Below, piece after piece: positions 26,901 to 39,424 of a DNA stretch of 64,000 nt (within the stretch, counting starts at the first letter, position 1; the number at the start of each line of letters is the position of its first letter). A program made the translations under genes and the position numbers. The notes under the pieces were generated by a model that worked only from the letters and a program-made list of their open reading frames with translations, ran no database searches and was not told the origin of the DNA. The DNA is from Moringa oleifera (lineage: Eukaryota; Streptophyta; Magnoliopsida; Brassicales; Moringaceae). The stretch spans positions 1 through 64,000 of the forward strand of contig JAJFZO010000882.1 in the NCBI GenBank assembly GCA_021397835.1, in the 5' to 3' direction.

Positions 26901-27212
26901 AGCAAGCAGAGCATCAAGAAGAAGAAGAAAGAAGGGTAAGTGAACCAAAACTCTTGTCAAAAAGATCTTAATTTGATCAATTATAACACATATTGGACCA
27001 TTTTGATGCATGAACTACGTTCTTTCTTCCCCAGAAAAGGATCTCTCCTCGTTAACCCAGAAAACAAAAAGAAAGAAAAATCTCTCTTCGATGTGCGTAT
27101 GCTATTACATATACAGGCATACACAGCTTAAAGCTCTCATATTAGTTAATTAATCTTGGGTTCAACAAAACTAATCTATAAGTTCTAATACTGTGTTTAT
27201 TGAGCATTAATA

Positions 27213-27380
27213 TCAAGAGTCACCACAGTCGTGCCAGCAGACGAGCATGGTGATGCACCGCCGGAGAATGTAGAATCTCGCTCTTTGCTCCTTCACCAGC
27301 CGGCTGCATCTCCTTCCAAACGATCTGCACGGGTCTCTCACGTGCCTGCTGCAAAAGCTCGTGTTGATCTCCTCTTTCAT
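27213..27380 (-). CDS. DVL/ROT4 (RTFL) small polypeptide, 55 aa
   Basis: A short intronless frame read from ATG at 27380 to TGA at 27213. The C-terminal half carries the DVL/ROT4 domain: [20 protein letters not shown], then [12 protein letters not shown] at the very end. The Lys-Glu-Gln-Arg-Ala-Arg-Phe-Tyr core and the LVCWHD end are family hallmarks. These peptides are plant-specific, plasma-membrane-associated regulators of polar cell proliferation and organ shape; overexpression gives short, round organs. The N-terminal 20 residues are variable and include Cys and Arg. An in-frame TAG lies upstream, so this is the first possible Met. A TATA box at 27636-27644 and an (AG)n tract in the probable leader lie upstream. 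The longer plus-strand frame over the same bases is a shadow. Confidence 0.92.
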   Translation of the reverse strand: MKEEINTSFCSRHVRDPCRSFGRRCSRLVKEQRARFYILRRCITMLVCWHDCGDS

Positions 27381-27533
27381 GGCTGTCTCGCACCCAGCTA
27401 CCTTCTGTTCTCTAACCCCGGTCCTCTACTTTCTTCTTCTTGTTATTCTTCTGGCTTTGCGGGTTTGCGGGTTTTTGCAAAAGCTAATGGATTCTGACTC
27501 TGTTTGCCAATCTCTGTCAATCAAGAACAGGGG

Positions 27534-27536
<3 letters not shown>

Positions 27537-27587
<51 letters not shown>
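27537..27587. repeat. (AG)n microsatellite in the DVL/ROT4 leader
   Basis: An uninterrupted AG repeat of about 51 bp. On the transcribed minus strand it is a CT tract between the TATA box and the start codon, a common arrangement in plant 5' leaders. It is likely length-variable. Confidence 0.95.
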
Positions 27588-27589
<2 letters not shown>

Positions 27590-27635
27590 CTTTGCAGTGC
27601 TAAGTTTGGTAGTGAAGAAGAAGAGGGTGTTTAGG

Positions 27636-27644
27636 CTTTATATA
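27636..27644 (-). promoter_or_regulatory. TATA box of the DVL/ROT4 gene
   Basis: TATATAAAG on the minus strand, about 255 bases upstream of the start codon. Transcription would begin near 27610, placing the AG/CT tract in the leader. Confidence 0.7.
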
Positions 27645-27649
27645 AGTTA

Positions 27650-30310
27650 ATTAGATTAAGTGTACCCTGATTAAGTTAGAGTGTTACCAGGTTCACAAAA
27701 GACGGTTTTACCCTTGTAAGATGAAAATCATGGGTATAGTCGAAGTAGATTAGCGTAAATTCAGTGTACCAACTGCCTGCTGCACTGGACTCCATTTATT
27801 TGAAGGATGTCTCTCCAACTTTTTTTTTAAAAATTTCTATATCTATTATTATTATTATTATTATTTTTAAAAAATATTATTACTTTAATTTTATTAATTT
27901 TTAATTTTTGAATTATTATTATTGTTGCTGTTGTTTTGTTTTTGCAGAGGTTGTTTTTAGTGTACTCGAGAGGGCAGAGAGAGAATAACGAGGTTTCATC
28001 AGAATTATTAAAATTAATTAATAATTATAAAATTGAATTTCCCAATAATTAAAGGACAAAATAAGAGATTATCACACGGGTTATCTAGATCCTCCTTTTT
28101 GGGTGCCACTTGTTTGACTATGATCAGATGGGCTCAAGCCCATTGAGAATCTCTGAACCCCCGTGCACGTGTGCAAGTATTTTCTTTCTTTAAAAGATGT
28201 ATATAGGTAATCATTTTTTTTAATGATTATCAACATTATTTATGTTATACTCTCTTGGCTAGATTGTTATATTTTCTTAGTAGTTAAGAAAATATCAACA
28301 TCCTATATATATATATTATATCATTATTTTTAAATAAATAATAAAGTTAATATAAAAAAATTATATTATTTATATTTTAATAAAAATTTTGTATTTTTTA
28401 AGATGTAAATATTGATTTGATTTAAATTGATCATTGTTTTTTAATTTTTTGAAATTGATCATTTAAATTAAATATTTTTTAGAATAAATTTTAACTTAAA
28501 TTATAAATAAATATTTAATCTACAATTAAGGAATAGTTTTAGAATTTTTTTTAGTACTAAAGATATTAAATATTTTTTAAAATTTTTTACTACTAAAATT
28601 TTAAAAAATTATAAACAAATATTTTAGTATTGGTTTTTTTTTGTTAGAGTAATTGGAATACATATTTTTAAAAATCTATGATAAATTTTAAGTTAAAATT
28701 TGTTTTACAAAATTTTTAATTTATATAATTTTTTTATAAAAAATAAAAATAAATTCCAATTTAGAACAAGTTAAAAGTTTATGTTTAAAATTGATTCAAA
28801 AAACAATAATAAAAACTTGATATTAAAAAACACGAATATTATGAAATTTATTTTAATATTTTCTTAAATAACAAATTTGATGTTCTGCGCATGAAATATG
28901 ATCGGATTAATTTACATTTAATAGTCATAAAAATTCTATAGAAATTAGACATATCAATATACAATTAAAAGGTAATTTTCTCTAATTTGCTTAAAATCAT
29001 CATCTTACACGCAAACATAAGGCAATTCGGCAAGACCAAGATTAGATTTCGTGGTAAATTGCGATGACCAACGCATATTAGATCAAATAGAAGAAAATTA
29101 ATAGAAATCCTTGGAGGGTGTGATTGAATTTTGACTAAGAAGATTTGGATGGTCTGTCTGGTGGAATTGAGGGTGGGAGGGTCTCAATGCCAAAATATTC
29201 GTGCTGAAATAATGCTTCCCTAAACTGACATATTTGCTTTGCTTATGTTGAATTAATTACAAAACCCAATATGGCTTTTGCATGTGAGAGAGCTTTCCGA
29301 TGCCTGCGGTGATCAGATGAGAAACCAAGAAGAAAATTTCATATGTTGCGGCTGATGGAATTTTGTGAATTATAGACGAAAAAACATTTATTTAAAATAA
29401 TTTTTATTATTTAATATTTTATTAATTTAATATTAATTTAGTATAAATTAATAAAATAAAAATATTTATATAAAAAATATAAACAATCTAATTAATCAGA
29501 ATTAGACAAGTTTTTTCCAAATTGGAAAAAAAATATGATACCCAAAAAGTTTATTCATATTATTGCATGAAAAATTGAGATGTACAATTCAATTGCTCGA
29601 CATCCCACATTGCCGACTTAGAAGATTATTTGTTATTTATAGCAGAAACATGTTGACCAGCCCCTTGTGTTCGTAGAAAGGAGAGATGGTTGGCATCTCC
29701 CCTGACAGGGACGGGAACGGCCTTCGGGCTTTCCTGTTACATACATCCGGTTAAGGCTACCCACTTCGGTGGATCTTCTAACCCAATTTTTTTGTTCTTT
29801 CTTTTTCCGGCATCATACTTTCTTGCAAAACAAGCCACTGGCCAACTCTTTTCTTTTTGTCTTTCTTTTTCCAGCATTCTATTTTCTTGGAAAACAAGCT
29901 ACTGGGTATTAACGGAGTAAGTGCAGGGAGAAGACCATATCGAAAACCCTGATCAATACTTATTTAAACATATTTTTCTTTAATAAAATATATGTTGAGA
30001 GATAAAACTGTATGATATATATATACATAATTATAATTATTATTAAGCGATAATATATCTCGTGAAATCTTTTCTTCCATTGACCTTTTTTCATTAACAT
30101 CGATAGAAAATTAGCAAAAACAAGAAAAAGGTAAACATGAAGGACAACTGTTTCATATTGATTATAACATAATGCTATATATCATACACCATTTTTCTTT
30201 TTCTTTGTATTTCTTTAAGATCTAATATACATATATATATAAACACAAACAAGAACTATACCAACGACAAACTTGACGCAGCATTTGATCATGTTATACA
30301 CTCGGACGCG
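27650..30310. other. Intergenic region upstream of the DVL gene
   Basis: Promoter side of the DVL/ROT4 gene, then the 3' flank of the peptide gene at 30.3 kb. It contains an (ATT)n tract near 27845-27865, AT-rich DNA at 28200-28850 and an imperfect direct repeat at 29796-29907. No gene is recognised. Confidence 0.55.
29796..29907. repeat. Imperfect direct repeat, two ~47-bp units
   Basis: TTCTTTCTTTTTCCGGCATC followed by CTTGCAAAACAAGCCACTGG (about 29796-29842) is repeated as TCTTTCTTTTTCCAGCATTC followed by CTTGGAAAACAAGCTACTGG (about 29861-29907). The units lie about 65 bp apart. Confidence 0.75.
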
Positions 30311-30321
30311 ATCCAAACTCT

Positions 30322-30630
30322 TCAAGGCTCGGTCGTGTTCTTGCTGGCATCACACTGAGTTGAACCGGAAGTATGATAGTTGATGTACCGGCTGGGGCCG
30401 GAGTTCTGATGAAACCCCTTCGGCAAGCAACCGTTCACCTCTCTACGGCCAAACCCTTCTCGTTTATGGCCTGCATTTGTGTTCAAAACCTGAGATTTTG
30501 GACCCAGTGGCCTCACAGCACCGACAAGCACCGCAACGGCAGTAGGGTTCAGGTGAGTCAGTAAAGCCGGCGTGGACAAGAGGAGGAGAATGTAGAGAAA
30601 ACCCATGAAGGAAGAAGTAGAGCTTGACAT
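30322..30630 (-). CDS. Secreted signalling-peptide precursor (CTNIP/SCREW-like or IDA-like), 102 aa
   Basis: The frame opens at Met-Ser-Ser-Ser (30630). Residues about 9-35 are a hydrophobic signal peptide (FMGFLYILLLLSTPALL). A variable middle follows, and the C-terminal third is NGCLPKGFHQNSGPSRYINY then HTSGSTQC, with two cysteines 25 residues apart. The shape (signal peptide, variable region, short conserved C-terminus) is that of a phytocytokine precursor. The two cysteines are what I recall of the CTNIP/SCREW peptides sensed by the kinase HSL3/NUT; LPKG and GPS also recall IDA-like peptides. I chose this Met over one 41 codons upstream (30753) because a probable TATA (30716-30723) lies between them and the downstream Met gives a proper signal peptide. 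Two adjacent W-boxes upstream suggest WRKY control. The family is an inference; that it is a secreted peptide is better supported. Confidence 0.6.
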   Translation of the reverse strand: MSSSTSSFMGFLYILLLLSTPALLTHLNPTAVAVLVGAVRPLGPKSQVLNTNAGHKREGFGRREVNGCLPKGFHQNSGPSRYINYHTSGSTQCDASKNTTEP

Positions 30631-30715
30631 GTTCTTAATCTGGTTCTCAGAGGACAGAAGGAAAATCAATGGTTTCTTGGTTGATAAGATTGTAAGAAGA
30701 GGGAAGATAGGGTTC

Positions 30716-30723
30716 TTAAATAA
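30716..30723 (-). promoter_or_regulatory. Probable TATA box of the secreted-peptide gene
   Basis: TTATTTAA on the minus strand, about 86 bases upstream of the chosen start codon. It would place transcription initiation near 30690, which excludes the more upstream Met of the same frame. Confidence 0.45.
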
Positions 30724-30881
30724 GCTCGTGAGAAGGAGACGGAAGAGAGCCAACTCATTGCTAGCAAACGAAGCTTCTCCGGTGTGCTTAACAGTACGTC
30801 TTGCGTGTAGTAATTCACATTTGTGGCACTGGAAAAGTGTTGCTGCTCGTGCTTCCCATTACTCTATCTCCCTCCTACTGT

Positions 30882-30893
30882 AGTCAAAGTCAA
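30882..30893 (-). promoter_or_regulatory. Tandem W-boxes upstream of the secreted-peptide gene
   Basis: The minus strand reads TTGACTTTGACT, two W-boxes head to tail with no spacer. A further TTGACT lies at 31057-31062 on the minus strand. W-boxes bind WRKY factors and are typical of pathogen- or wound-responsive promoters. Their distance to the probable TATA box, about 160 bases, suits a proximal element. Confidence 0.6.
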
Positions 30894-31069
30894 TTTTTTT
30901 TCCTTTCATATTCTTGATTTTTTTTTTTTTTTACTATAAACATGTGAGAATCTGTAAGATTGATTTGTCATCTCAAATTTGTATGGCCATAAATTTAAAC
31001 TATAAACATGGGTGAATCTTTGACAGAGGAAAGATGATGGCTATCAACTTAAGCCAAGTCAACGTGTTC

Positions 31070-34000
31070 ACCTTTCTCTTAACACTTGGAAGTATCTCAT
31101 TTGTCCACGTCAGCAGGTAGTAGTTTACCTGTTTAGCCAACCTAGATCACCGCCCTTCAGATTTTTGCCTGCCTTGTCTTCCATTCTTGCTTAGTCATGT
31201 GCCACGTGTTACTCTTAGGGCAGCAAATCTGCAAAAGGTTAATATTATTGTTAACTTCAAGGTTTTCAAATCTTTCACACGTGGCATAAATAAAAAGCTA
31301 CATGTGTCCGTTGATTCTTAAATGCATTTATGTCAGCACGAATCTTAATAAATTGAAGAGGTCCCTTGTTAAGCCTTGTTTGGGCTTGTAAGTAATTCTT
31401 GTTTGGGCCCAACCCAAAAAACCAAACGAGGAATAAATTTTTAAGTGTGATTTAGCCATCGGGCCTGACTCAAGTCACGACAACCTTATCTGCACCGTGG
31501 GCTTCACGGCTCAAGCCACAAGACCCCTATAATCAATCCAGTCAGGCGCTCCGTTGATTTGTATTATGTTAATCGAATTAGAGTAACGGCGATGATTAAG
31601 TTTAAGTTTAATTAATAAAAATGAGATTAGTCGAGGAATGGCATAAGGATTGTGACAATAGAATCATGATAAAACACGGTTAAAGAATTGTTAAATCCCA
31701 TATAGTCATAGTTAACAAGTAATATAGCTGCCGCCGGTTTGACTGTACTGTATAATAAATAGTAAGTTAAGAATTAATTTTGTGTTTTAATTAACTTATA
31801 ATTACATGTATTAATACAAAAATTATAGAATAACACATGGAATTATATATTCGAACCATAGTCTAAATTATTGGTTGATCAAACTATATATAAATAAAGT
31901 TAAAAAATCTATAAATTATGAATAATCACATGAATTATCATAACCTTTTTTGTAATTGAAAGTTAAATTAATAATCTCCATAATTTAATCATGGACTAAT
32001 TCATCAACTTCGGATCACTAATACAAAATCAAGCCTTTGGATTTTGACTTTTTGGCATCCAATTTTATTATAAAAATCATATTCAAAGTCAAATTTTTAT
32101 GGTATCGGATCTACGAAGCTTGAGTGAAACCGAAGCATGAAATTTCTCTCATTAATTATGTCGCATTTTGATGCTTGGTAGCTTCACCAAACACATGTAT
32201 TTCTGGCTTTCTCTTTGTCCGAGAGTAAATAATCCAGGGTGGCATTTTGTACAATCCAACACCGCGTCCAAATTATCTGGCTAATTGCACGTGAGAATTA
32301 ACATAGTTTTGAGTTTGGATTAATAAAATAGTAATTAAGTGCTAATTAAGCTTAATTATAAAATGCTAAACCGCCTTAAGCAAAACCAACAATGTGAACA
32401 TACCACTTTAGCATGGAATGGGATAGGGATTAATTTTGTCAAGTTCAAAAAATGTTAAGATTAATTAATTGAGTTACAGGGTACTTAACCGATTGATTAA
32501 CATGAAAATAAGATTCCTTAATCATTTTTCCCAAGATTAGGTGAGTTGGATACTAGGTATGGTCAAATCTTACAAATGCAAAAAAACAACAGTTCTAATT
32601 AATCATCTGTCATTTATCTGACATTATCGACATAATGAGAAATCAACGTCGTCAAGTCAAACTGCAATCGACAAAGAATCGATGATCACGTGAAATTAAT
32701 CATAATCGTATTTACATAAACCATGTGAATTGATGATTAAATTTGATAATCATTTACTTTTACCTATCTCATTTAACAAGATTAAAATTAAAAAAAATAA
32801 AAAAATATAATTATGCTAACAATTTACTCTATAAACCACTTGATCACTTCTCATAAATATTAACATTATTATTGTAGTTATGTACCAAATATTGCTACAT
32901 AATTAAATTTAGTCGTTCTTAATTTGTATCCTTCAAAACCCTAAAAGACAAAATCAAATTTAACTTTATCTTGATTTATTTAATAACAAGTTGTTCGAAT
33001 ATTCTCCAGTTAATATAGTATTACTCTTTATATTATACCTTTTTTTTCCCCTTTGTCTATATTCCTTAATCATGTTGGTAGGTTAGAAGGCATTTGATAC
33101 AAGTTAGGGATAATACACGAACATTAATTTGTTTTAATTTATTAACTTTTAGGGGGTTTTCACTTTGTTAAATTATAAAATTTTGGATAAGATAGATAAT
33201 TAATGGAAATAAAAACTTTTGATTCGGATTAGATAGTTAAGGAAATGTTAGTCGGGATTGGTATGATTCTAGAGATAATTTCATATCAACAAGTTGGATT
33301 AAATTAATTAATTAGCATGATTTGATTTGAAAATCATATATGTGTATAGTTCTCTCTCGCATGAAAAGGATAATTTAATTGCTTCTATATATGAACTTGG
33401 AATAGGCCTCTCTTTCTTCTTTTTGACCTTATCGAACCCGATCGAACGCAATAATGAAGGAATCCATTGGGAGAAATTATGCTTTCTGAAAAAGAAGAAG
33501 ACCCAGAAAGATTAAAGAAAGATAAACATATATAATTAATCAATACCATATGGAAATCTGAGCAACAATGGCTTTAAAGAAAGGAAAAAAGGTTTGAGTT
33601 TCTCTAGAAAATTAAAGAAAAAAGGAAAAGCAAGTTGATATCATGGAATAATAGAGGGCAACAGAGAGAGAAATCTAAAGTGGTACTAGGTTGTTGGCCA
33701 TGAAGAGGGCATATAGCCCCTCTCCTTACAATTATTTAATATTTAAGAGGTACCCACACCAAAGTTGGTTGCCTGCACGGCCTTAATTTTAGCCATTTAT
33801 GCCTGAAACCCTAACGCCTGCATATCACTCGAATATGTCACCCATTTAATCGTCGTTGTGGAGCCATGGCATAAGGAAATGCCACTTTGAAGACAAGATA
33901 TCAGTCTGAATGATTTTGTATATCCGATTCTGTCGAAAGCTTATTTTGCTGCTTTCTTTGTTCTTGATGTCTGATTAACTTAACATGGGACAATCATAAG

Positions 34001-37000
34001 GGTGGTTCATAGTTTCTGTGCCATGAGCAATTCGCTTTCTTCGCTTTATATCCTCATCAACCGGGCTATCAAAATTAAGGGTTCTAAATCAATTAGCATC
34101 CTCTATGTAAGCGACCGAAGATCATCCTCATCTAATTAATCTTTCTCTTTGGAATCTTCTTTTGTCTTCGTTCAACGTAAACCAACAAAAATCAGACGCC
34201 GAATAATAATGCTCTTTATTCAAGATTATTGAAAGGTTGCTAAGCGATTCTCTTTGAACATTTTAATTCTTTTTCCTTTAATCATGCATCTTTGTTGTAA
34301 TGAGCCAATAAATCTTGCGGCCACTGTGGAAGCAGGTTGCTTATTGCCTGGATACGCTACTGCCAAGAACAGGAAACATGAGGCGTGATTAATTAATTTT
34401 ATCTATGATAATATCACATAACTTAGCATTAATTTCAATTGGCATAATCGGAATCATTATTTCTTCGTTTTAATACTCCACTAATTAGCAACAAATTATG
34501 CTGTGCCATGCACGTTCCATGTGGGTGCATGATATCTTCTTCTTCTTCTTCTTCTTCTCTCTCTCTCTCTCTTTTTAAATTTCAAATGGGTGCTGGCAAT
34601 AAACTCTATAAAACCTTAAAGAAATATGTAAGAAATAGATTTTTAATGATATTTAATAAATAAAATTTTTATAAAAAATTATCATCAAAAGTTATAAATT
34701 TAAAATGACATAAGATAGATCAAAATATATAAAAAATATGAAAAAAATTAAAAACATGATATATGCATGTAACTAAAAAAACAAATGCATTTATTTGCTA
34801 TTAAGATTTGTCCTTCCAACTTTTATTAGACAGCGATGGATGCATATATATATATAAATTAGCATGTAAAATCAGTAGTTTAATTTCTTAATTCTAATAT
34901 GGAGACTCTGACACCAAAGGTTAATCAAAGAAGAGGAAAGATAATTAATTAATTTTCTTCTTTTGCCAGGAAATTTGAAACCTTAAAACAATTTAAATTA
35001 ATTATGTCATACATAAGCTTTCCCTATCATTTTCCGAAAGTCACTGCTAAGGAGACTTTTCATTGCCCGTGAAGCAGCAGAGCCTCTCTCCCTTTTTTTT
35101 TTCTGCGTATATGTATATAATAGGATTTTTGGTTGATTTAAATTATTTAATTTTTTTAAAAATAAAAAATATTATTATAATTTATTATATTAAAATAAAA
35201 AGAAAATGTTATTAATCATCATTCATCATATTAACTTGACTCGTATGATAATTTTTTTATTAATCTTTAATCAACAGGTTTTGATCCATATGAATGAATG
35301 ATACGGACATATATTTTGAAGAATCAAAAATCGACAAAATCTATTTCAACGGCCATAAGGTGGATTTTATGATGAGAAATTATATAAAAAAAAAAAGGCA
35401 ACATACAATTGACACTAAATATATATATATTTTTGGGATGGAACTTGATGACATTATAATCACAAGTACCATGATTAGTGAGGGTAATGCTAAAGTGTCA
35501 AAGAAATGAAAAATCATGATCATATTTATCCTAATATTGATAATGACAAAAATTAGTGGGGGAAGAGGCGGCATGGATGAGGACGGGCCGTTTAATCAGT
35601 TTTTTTTTTTTTTTTTTATAAAAATTCGATTCTTATCATAATTAATCTCGCTTTATTCATGTGACATTGTTAAAGTATTTATGTTACATCGCATAAGTGA
35701 AAGAAGAGACAAAGCTGCAAAAAGATGAAAAACATTCTTTATCTTATTATATTAATCTACCATTAGAGTTGATTTTTTGTCCTCTTTCGAAAATATTTTT
35801 TTGTTCTAATAAATGATATATATCGATAATTTGAAAAAAAATATTTAATTTATTTTAAATTTAAAAAATAATACATAAAATAATATATTTTTATTAAATT
35901 AAAACTGAAGTTTGATTATGTATTTTTATTATAATAAAATCATCTTCCTAATTGATACTAATAAATTCATTATGTGAAAATAACATTACTACTTATAAAA
36001 ATAATAAATTAATTTATGATTTTTTAAAAATGAATAAAATATTTTGATACGTTGAAATTGTTTGAAAAGAGAATTTTTTTTTTTTTGAAAATTCAAGCCA
36101 TATGACTTTTCCAACAAAAATAAAAAATGTTGAACCCACCAATTAAAAGGGATGAACAAACTCAGATTCATGCATATTGACAGCGAAGATTCCGTGACGA
36201 ATGCTTAATCTTCTTTAATTTGATGAGTAACCCATTTTTCTTTTCCATACAAGAATTATGACTGTTTGATTAGAAGGAAAAATCATTATTCAATCTGATC
36301 TGCTACCCCATATGTTGTTTTCACATCATGATTTACAAAGACTTTGGGTTAAATTCATTATCCATATAATTCGAGAGAAACTTAGCAATTAAGTACTTTA
36401 GAAGTCATGATTCCGATGAACAAAAACCGATTAATTATCATTTCTAATTTAAAGTGACTCGGCTTGTAGCGATCGGTGGAATCTTAGAGTCTAGCTGAGC
36501 CAATACAAGCTGGTGCTGAGCAGATTCATCGCAGACCAAGGTGATTAATTTGGCTTGGTTATATGCATATATGTTGATTTGATTAGCTAGCTAGATTAGT
36601 CTTTATCACAAGTTGGTTCCATTCATGAATCGGGAAAATGTCAATAAGAGACTATGCATCATTACCATACAAATATCTACAACAGGATTAGGATTAGAGA
36701 GTACAAAATAATTGTCTTTTAGTTAATTGAATTCTACCACTTTCTTGCATTTCATCTATAGTCATAAGCTCCATTGAAGTAGATACCTCACCTTTTTTGA
36801 CTAGATTATCGATTTTCTAGGCACTAAGATGAATCAGATAATATGACCATAAAAAGGTTTTTTAGTTAATTTTTATTTATTTTATCATTCAATATTAAAT
36901 TTGATAGGAGAGATTTATTTTAATATATATATTTTTTCATATCGACAAATATTCAAAAGAAAATTATAGACAGTTTGGTCATAAATTTTTTTGAAAAATC

Positions 37001-38380
37001 ACGCCTCAAAAGTTAACTCATACTTTTGATGTAAGATTAAGCCTTATAACTTATAATCAGGACTTTAACACTCAGTTGTGTGGTCATTTATTTTTGTTTA
37101 TCATAAAAAATGAGAGAAAATTAAATTAAAATAATTTTAAAAACATTATTAACAAGATTTAAAATTTATAATTCTATCAGATTTTACATATAGTTATAAT
37201 AGCAAGAGCTCATGATGCTGCTGCTGCTACTACTACTAATGATCATGAAGATCATAATAATAATAATAATAATAATAAAAATAAAATAATAATGACCCAT
37301 TTGGTTATCACATGCATTAATTAATTTTTTTCTTTTGTAAGATATCATACAAATTTTTTTTTTCTTCAAGCATAGCCCAATTGGTGAAGGTGTTCATGTG
37401 GGTTTATGAAAGTGTATCTATACATGATACGATTTCTGACAAATCTTGTTATTTATCATCTTAAACAAATAGTTAACACTGTACTTACTCATTAATTTTT
37501 AATTAACATAAGATTCCTATGTAAATCGAGCAACATTATTGATTTTATATTGGTTTGTCCTCTCCCATTGCTTTTTTTTTGAAACCCTAGATGACAACCC
37601 TATTACCAACTCATAATTAATTCAAATTCATATTAATTAATTTTCAAAAATCAAAAGGTCATATATAATTATTGAATTTGATTCTCATCTACCCACCTCA
37701 AATTTTCACTTTTTTTTTGGGGTTTGATTGATTGAGCTTAATTTGCCTATCAAGCAACCTTACTCGTCGTCATGTATGCTTAAACTTGACTTAATTGCCT
37801 AAGTCAATGGATATATGAATCTTGTCTTGGAAAATGAAGTTTGATCAATATGCCCCGAATGCGTGCTTGATTGCATTTTATAAAGAATTAATTATCATGT
37901 TATTTTCACTCTAGAATACTTGGACCACTCTTGATTGGAAAGTACTTTAACCCTAATTAAAGAGTTAAAGTATTAATTTATAAATCGAAAAATAAGATTA
38001 ACATAGTCAACGATTAGTTAATATATAGATTAGTCAGTAAAGAAGACATTAACGTAGTTAACTTTTTCTAATTAAACCATCATAAAAATATCAAATATTT
38101 GTAGAGAGCCTTAACTTTTCAATTCTTAATTAGTAGGGTTTAATTAATCAACTTAGTTCTAAGACTTCATAGAATCAATAAATTAATTAAATAATTACAC
38201 AATTAATCTCAACCATTTCAATATGACGAAACGCATTTTGTTAGGATTCATTTTATATAATATCAAATATTTTTTTGTTTATTTTTATTAATATATTTTA
38301 TATATTGATCTAAGGATTGAACTTTTTATTTTTAAAATTTAATACTTAATTTTAATTATTTTTATAAGAATCATATTGTG
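31070..38380. other. Gene-free region between the peptide gene and MIR172
   Basis: More than 7 kb with no coding frame I can support. Microsatellites occur at about 34535-34573 ((TTC)n then (TC)n) and 37255-37285 ((AAT)n). The stretch at 33600-34400 has balanced composition, but I found no gene or known microRNA in it. The region may hold distal regulatory DNA for MIR172; nothing in the sequence proves this. Confidence 0.5.
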
Positions 38381-38387
38381 AGCTTTT

Positions 38388-38403
38388 GTACGTCAACATG
38401 TAC
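38388..38403. promoter_or_regulatory. Paired GTAC boxes upstream of MIR172
   Basis: GTAC occurs at 38388-38391 and 38400-38403, about 225-240 bases before the TATA box. GTAC is the core bound by SPL transcription factors, which are known to activate MIR172 in Arabidopsis as miR156 declines. The link here is inferred from sequence and position; GTAC is short and occurs by chance. Confidence 0.35.
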
Positions 38404-38624
38404 AGATCTGAGTCTAGCTAAGAATTTTTATTATTTTTTATTATAAGAATTTTGATTGTCTCATTATTATTTTTCTTTAATGATTATGGGAATTGTCATT
38501 ATTTTAATTTGTTTTGTTGTGCGCCTAAATTTCTTATTGGCATCATCAGTCTATGAGCTCAGGGTACAGATTTCCTATGCACCTGTCAGTCACTGTGAAA
38601 TCCCTTCAAGTGACGTTGTGTGTG

Positions 38625-38632
38625 TATATAAA
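38625..38632 (+). promoter_or_regulatory. TATA box of the MIR172 primary transcript
   Basis: TATATAAA on the plus strand, followed about 30 bases later by a pyrimidine-rich leader with CTT and TC repeats (about 38664-38736). Transcription would start near 38660, some 730 bases before the foldback. An intron between leader and hairpin is possible. Confidence 0.6.
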
Positions 38633-39404
38633 CACCTCAAAAACGAACCCTGTCCCTCACCTGCGTCTCTCCTCCTCTTCTTCTTCTTCTTCTTTTTTCT
38701 CTTCTCTCTCTCTCTCTCCCTCTCCCTCTCCCCCCGTTTCTGAGCCTTAAAGGATTGATAGATCTTGATCAATCAGTTTATTTTTCTTTTATGACTAAGT
38801 TGTTTCATGACTTTTATAGGCATCTTAGTTCTTTCAAATGGTTTCTATTATTTTCTATTCTGTAAGTTCTTGTTTTCTTAGTTTCTTCCCTTTCAAGACT
38901 CTTCGTTTTATTCTCCCTTAATCTTTCATACCCATAAGAGATTTTTTGATGTTCTGCTACTGAAATAGTTCGATACAAAAACCCAAGAGCCATGGCTTGC
39001 AGATGAACCAGAGAAGTAGTACATGGAGCACTGGCTTTGCTTATTCTGTCTTGTTCATGACTGGTTTCTCAGTTATTTCTTCTTATTTTTTCTCCATCGA
39101 TTCTCTGTTTTGACACTGTTTTGAAACCGTGTATTCTACTAGGTCCTCTCAGCATTGTAACCATTTATTAAATGCCACGTCTTCACATGCTTACAAAGAA
39201 CACAAAGTACATCTCAGCGTTGCCTTGCCCTTGCCCCTTTTTTCTTTTCTTTCTTTTTGAAAAAAAGAAGACCTTTCTCTACATATGATTTTGACTGATT
39301 TACTCGCCTCAGGTGCTTCTGTTTTCTTTCTACCAATGGCATGACCAGAACCCTTCTGCTTAGGTTAATCAAATACAAGTTACAAGCAGTCATTGTTTGC
39401 TGGT

Positions 39405-39424
39405 GCAGCACCATCAAGATTCAC
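39405..39424 (+). ncRNA. miR172* (5' arm)
   Basis: GCAGCACCATCAAGATTCAC, the typical miR172 passenger strand, lies in the 5' arm and pairs with the mature sequence as expected for a Dicer-like product. Confidence 0.93.

Noticed and set aside
30373..30883. Plus-strand frames over the secreted-peptide gene
   Set aside because: They are opposite-strand shadows; the minus frame has a signal peptide and a conserved-looking C-terminus.
34335..34370. TGCCTGGATACGCTACTGCCA, partly resembling miR160
   Set aside because: Only the ends agree with miR160 and no matching star arm is nearby, so it is not a MIR160 locus.
36480..36545. CTGAGCCAATACAAG segment recalling miR171
   Set aside because: It lacks the GCCGCG core of miR171 and no foldback with a proper star sequence could be drawn.
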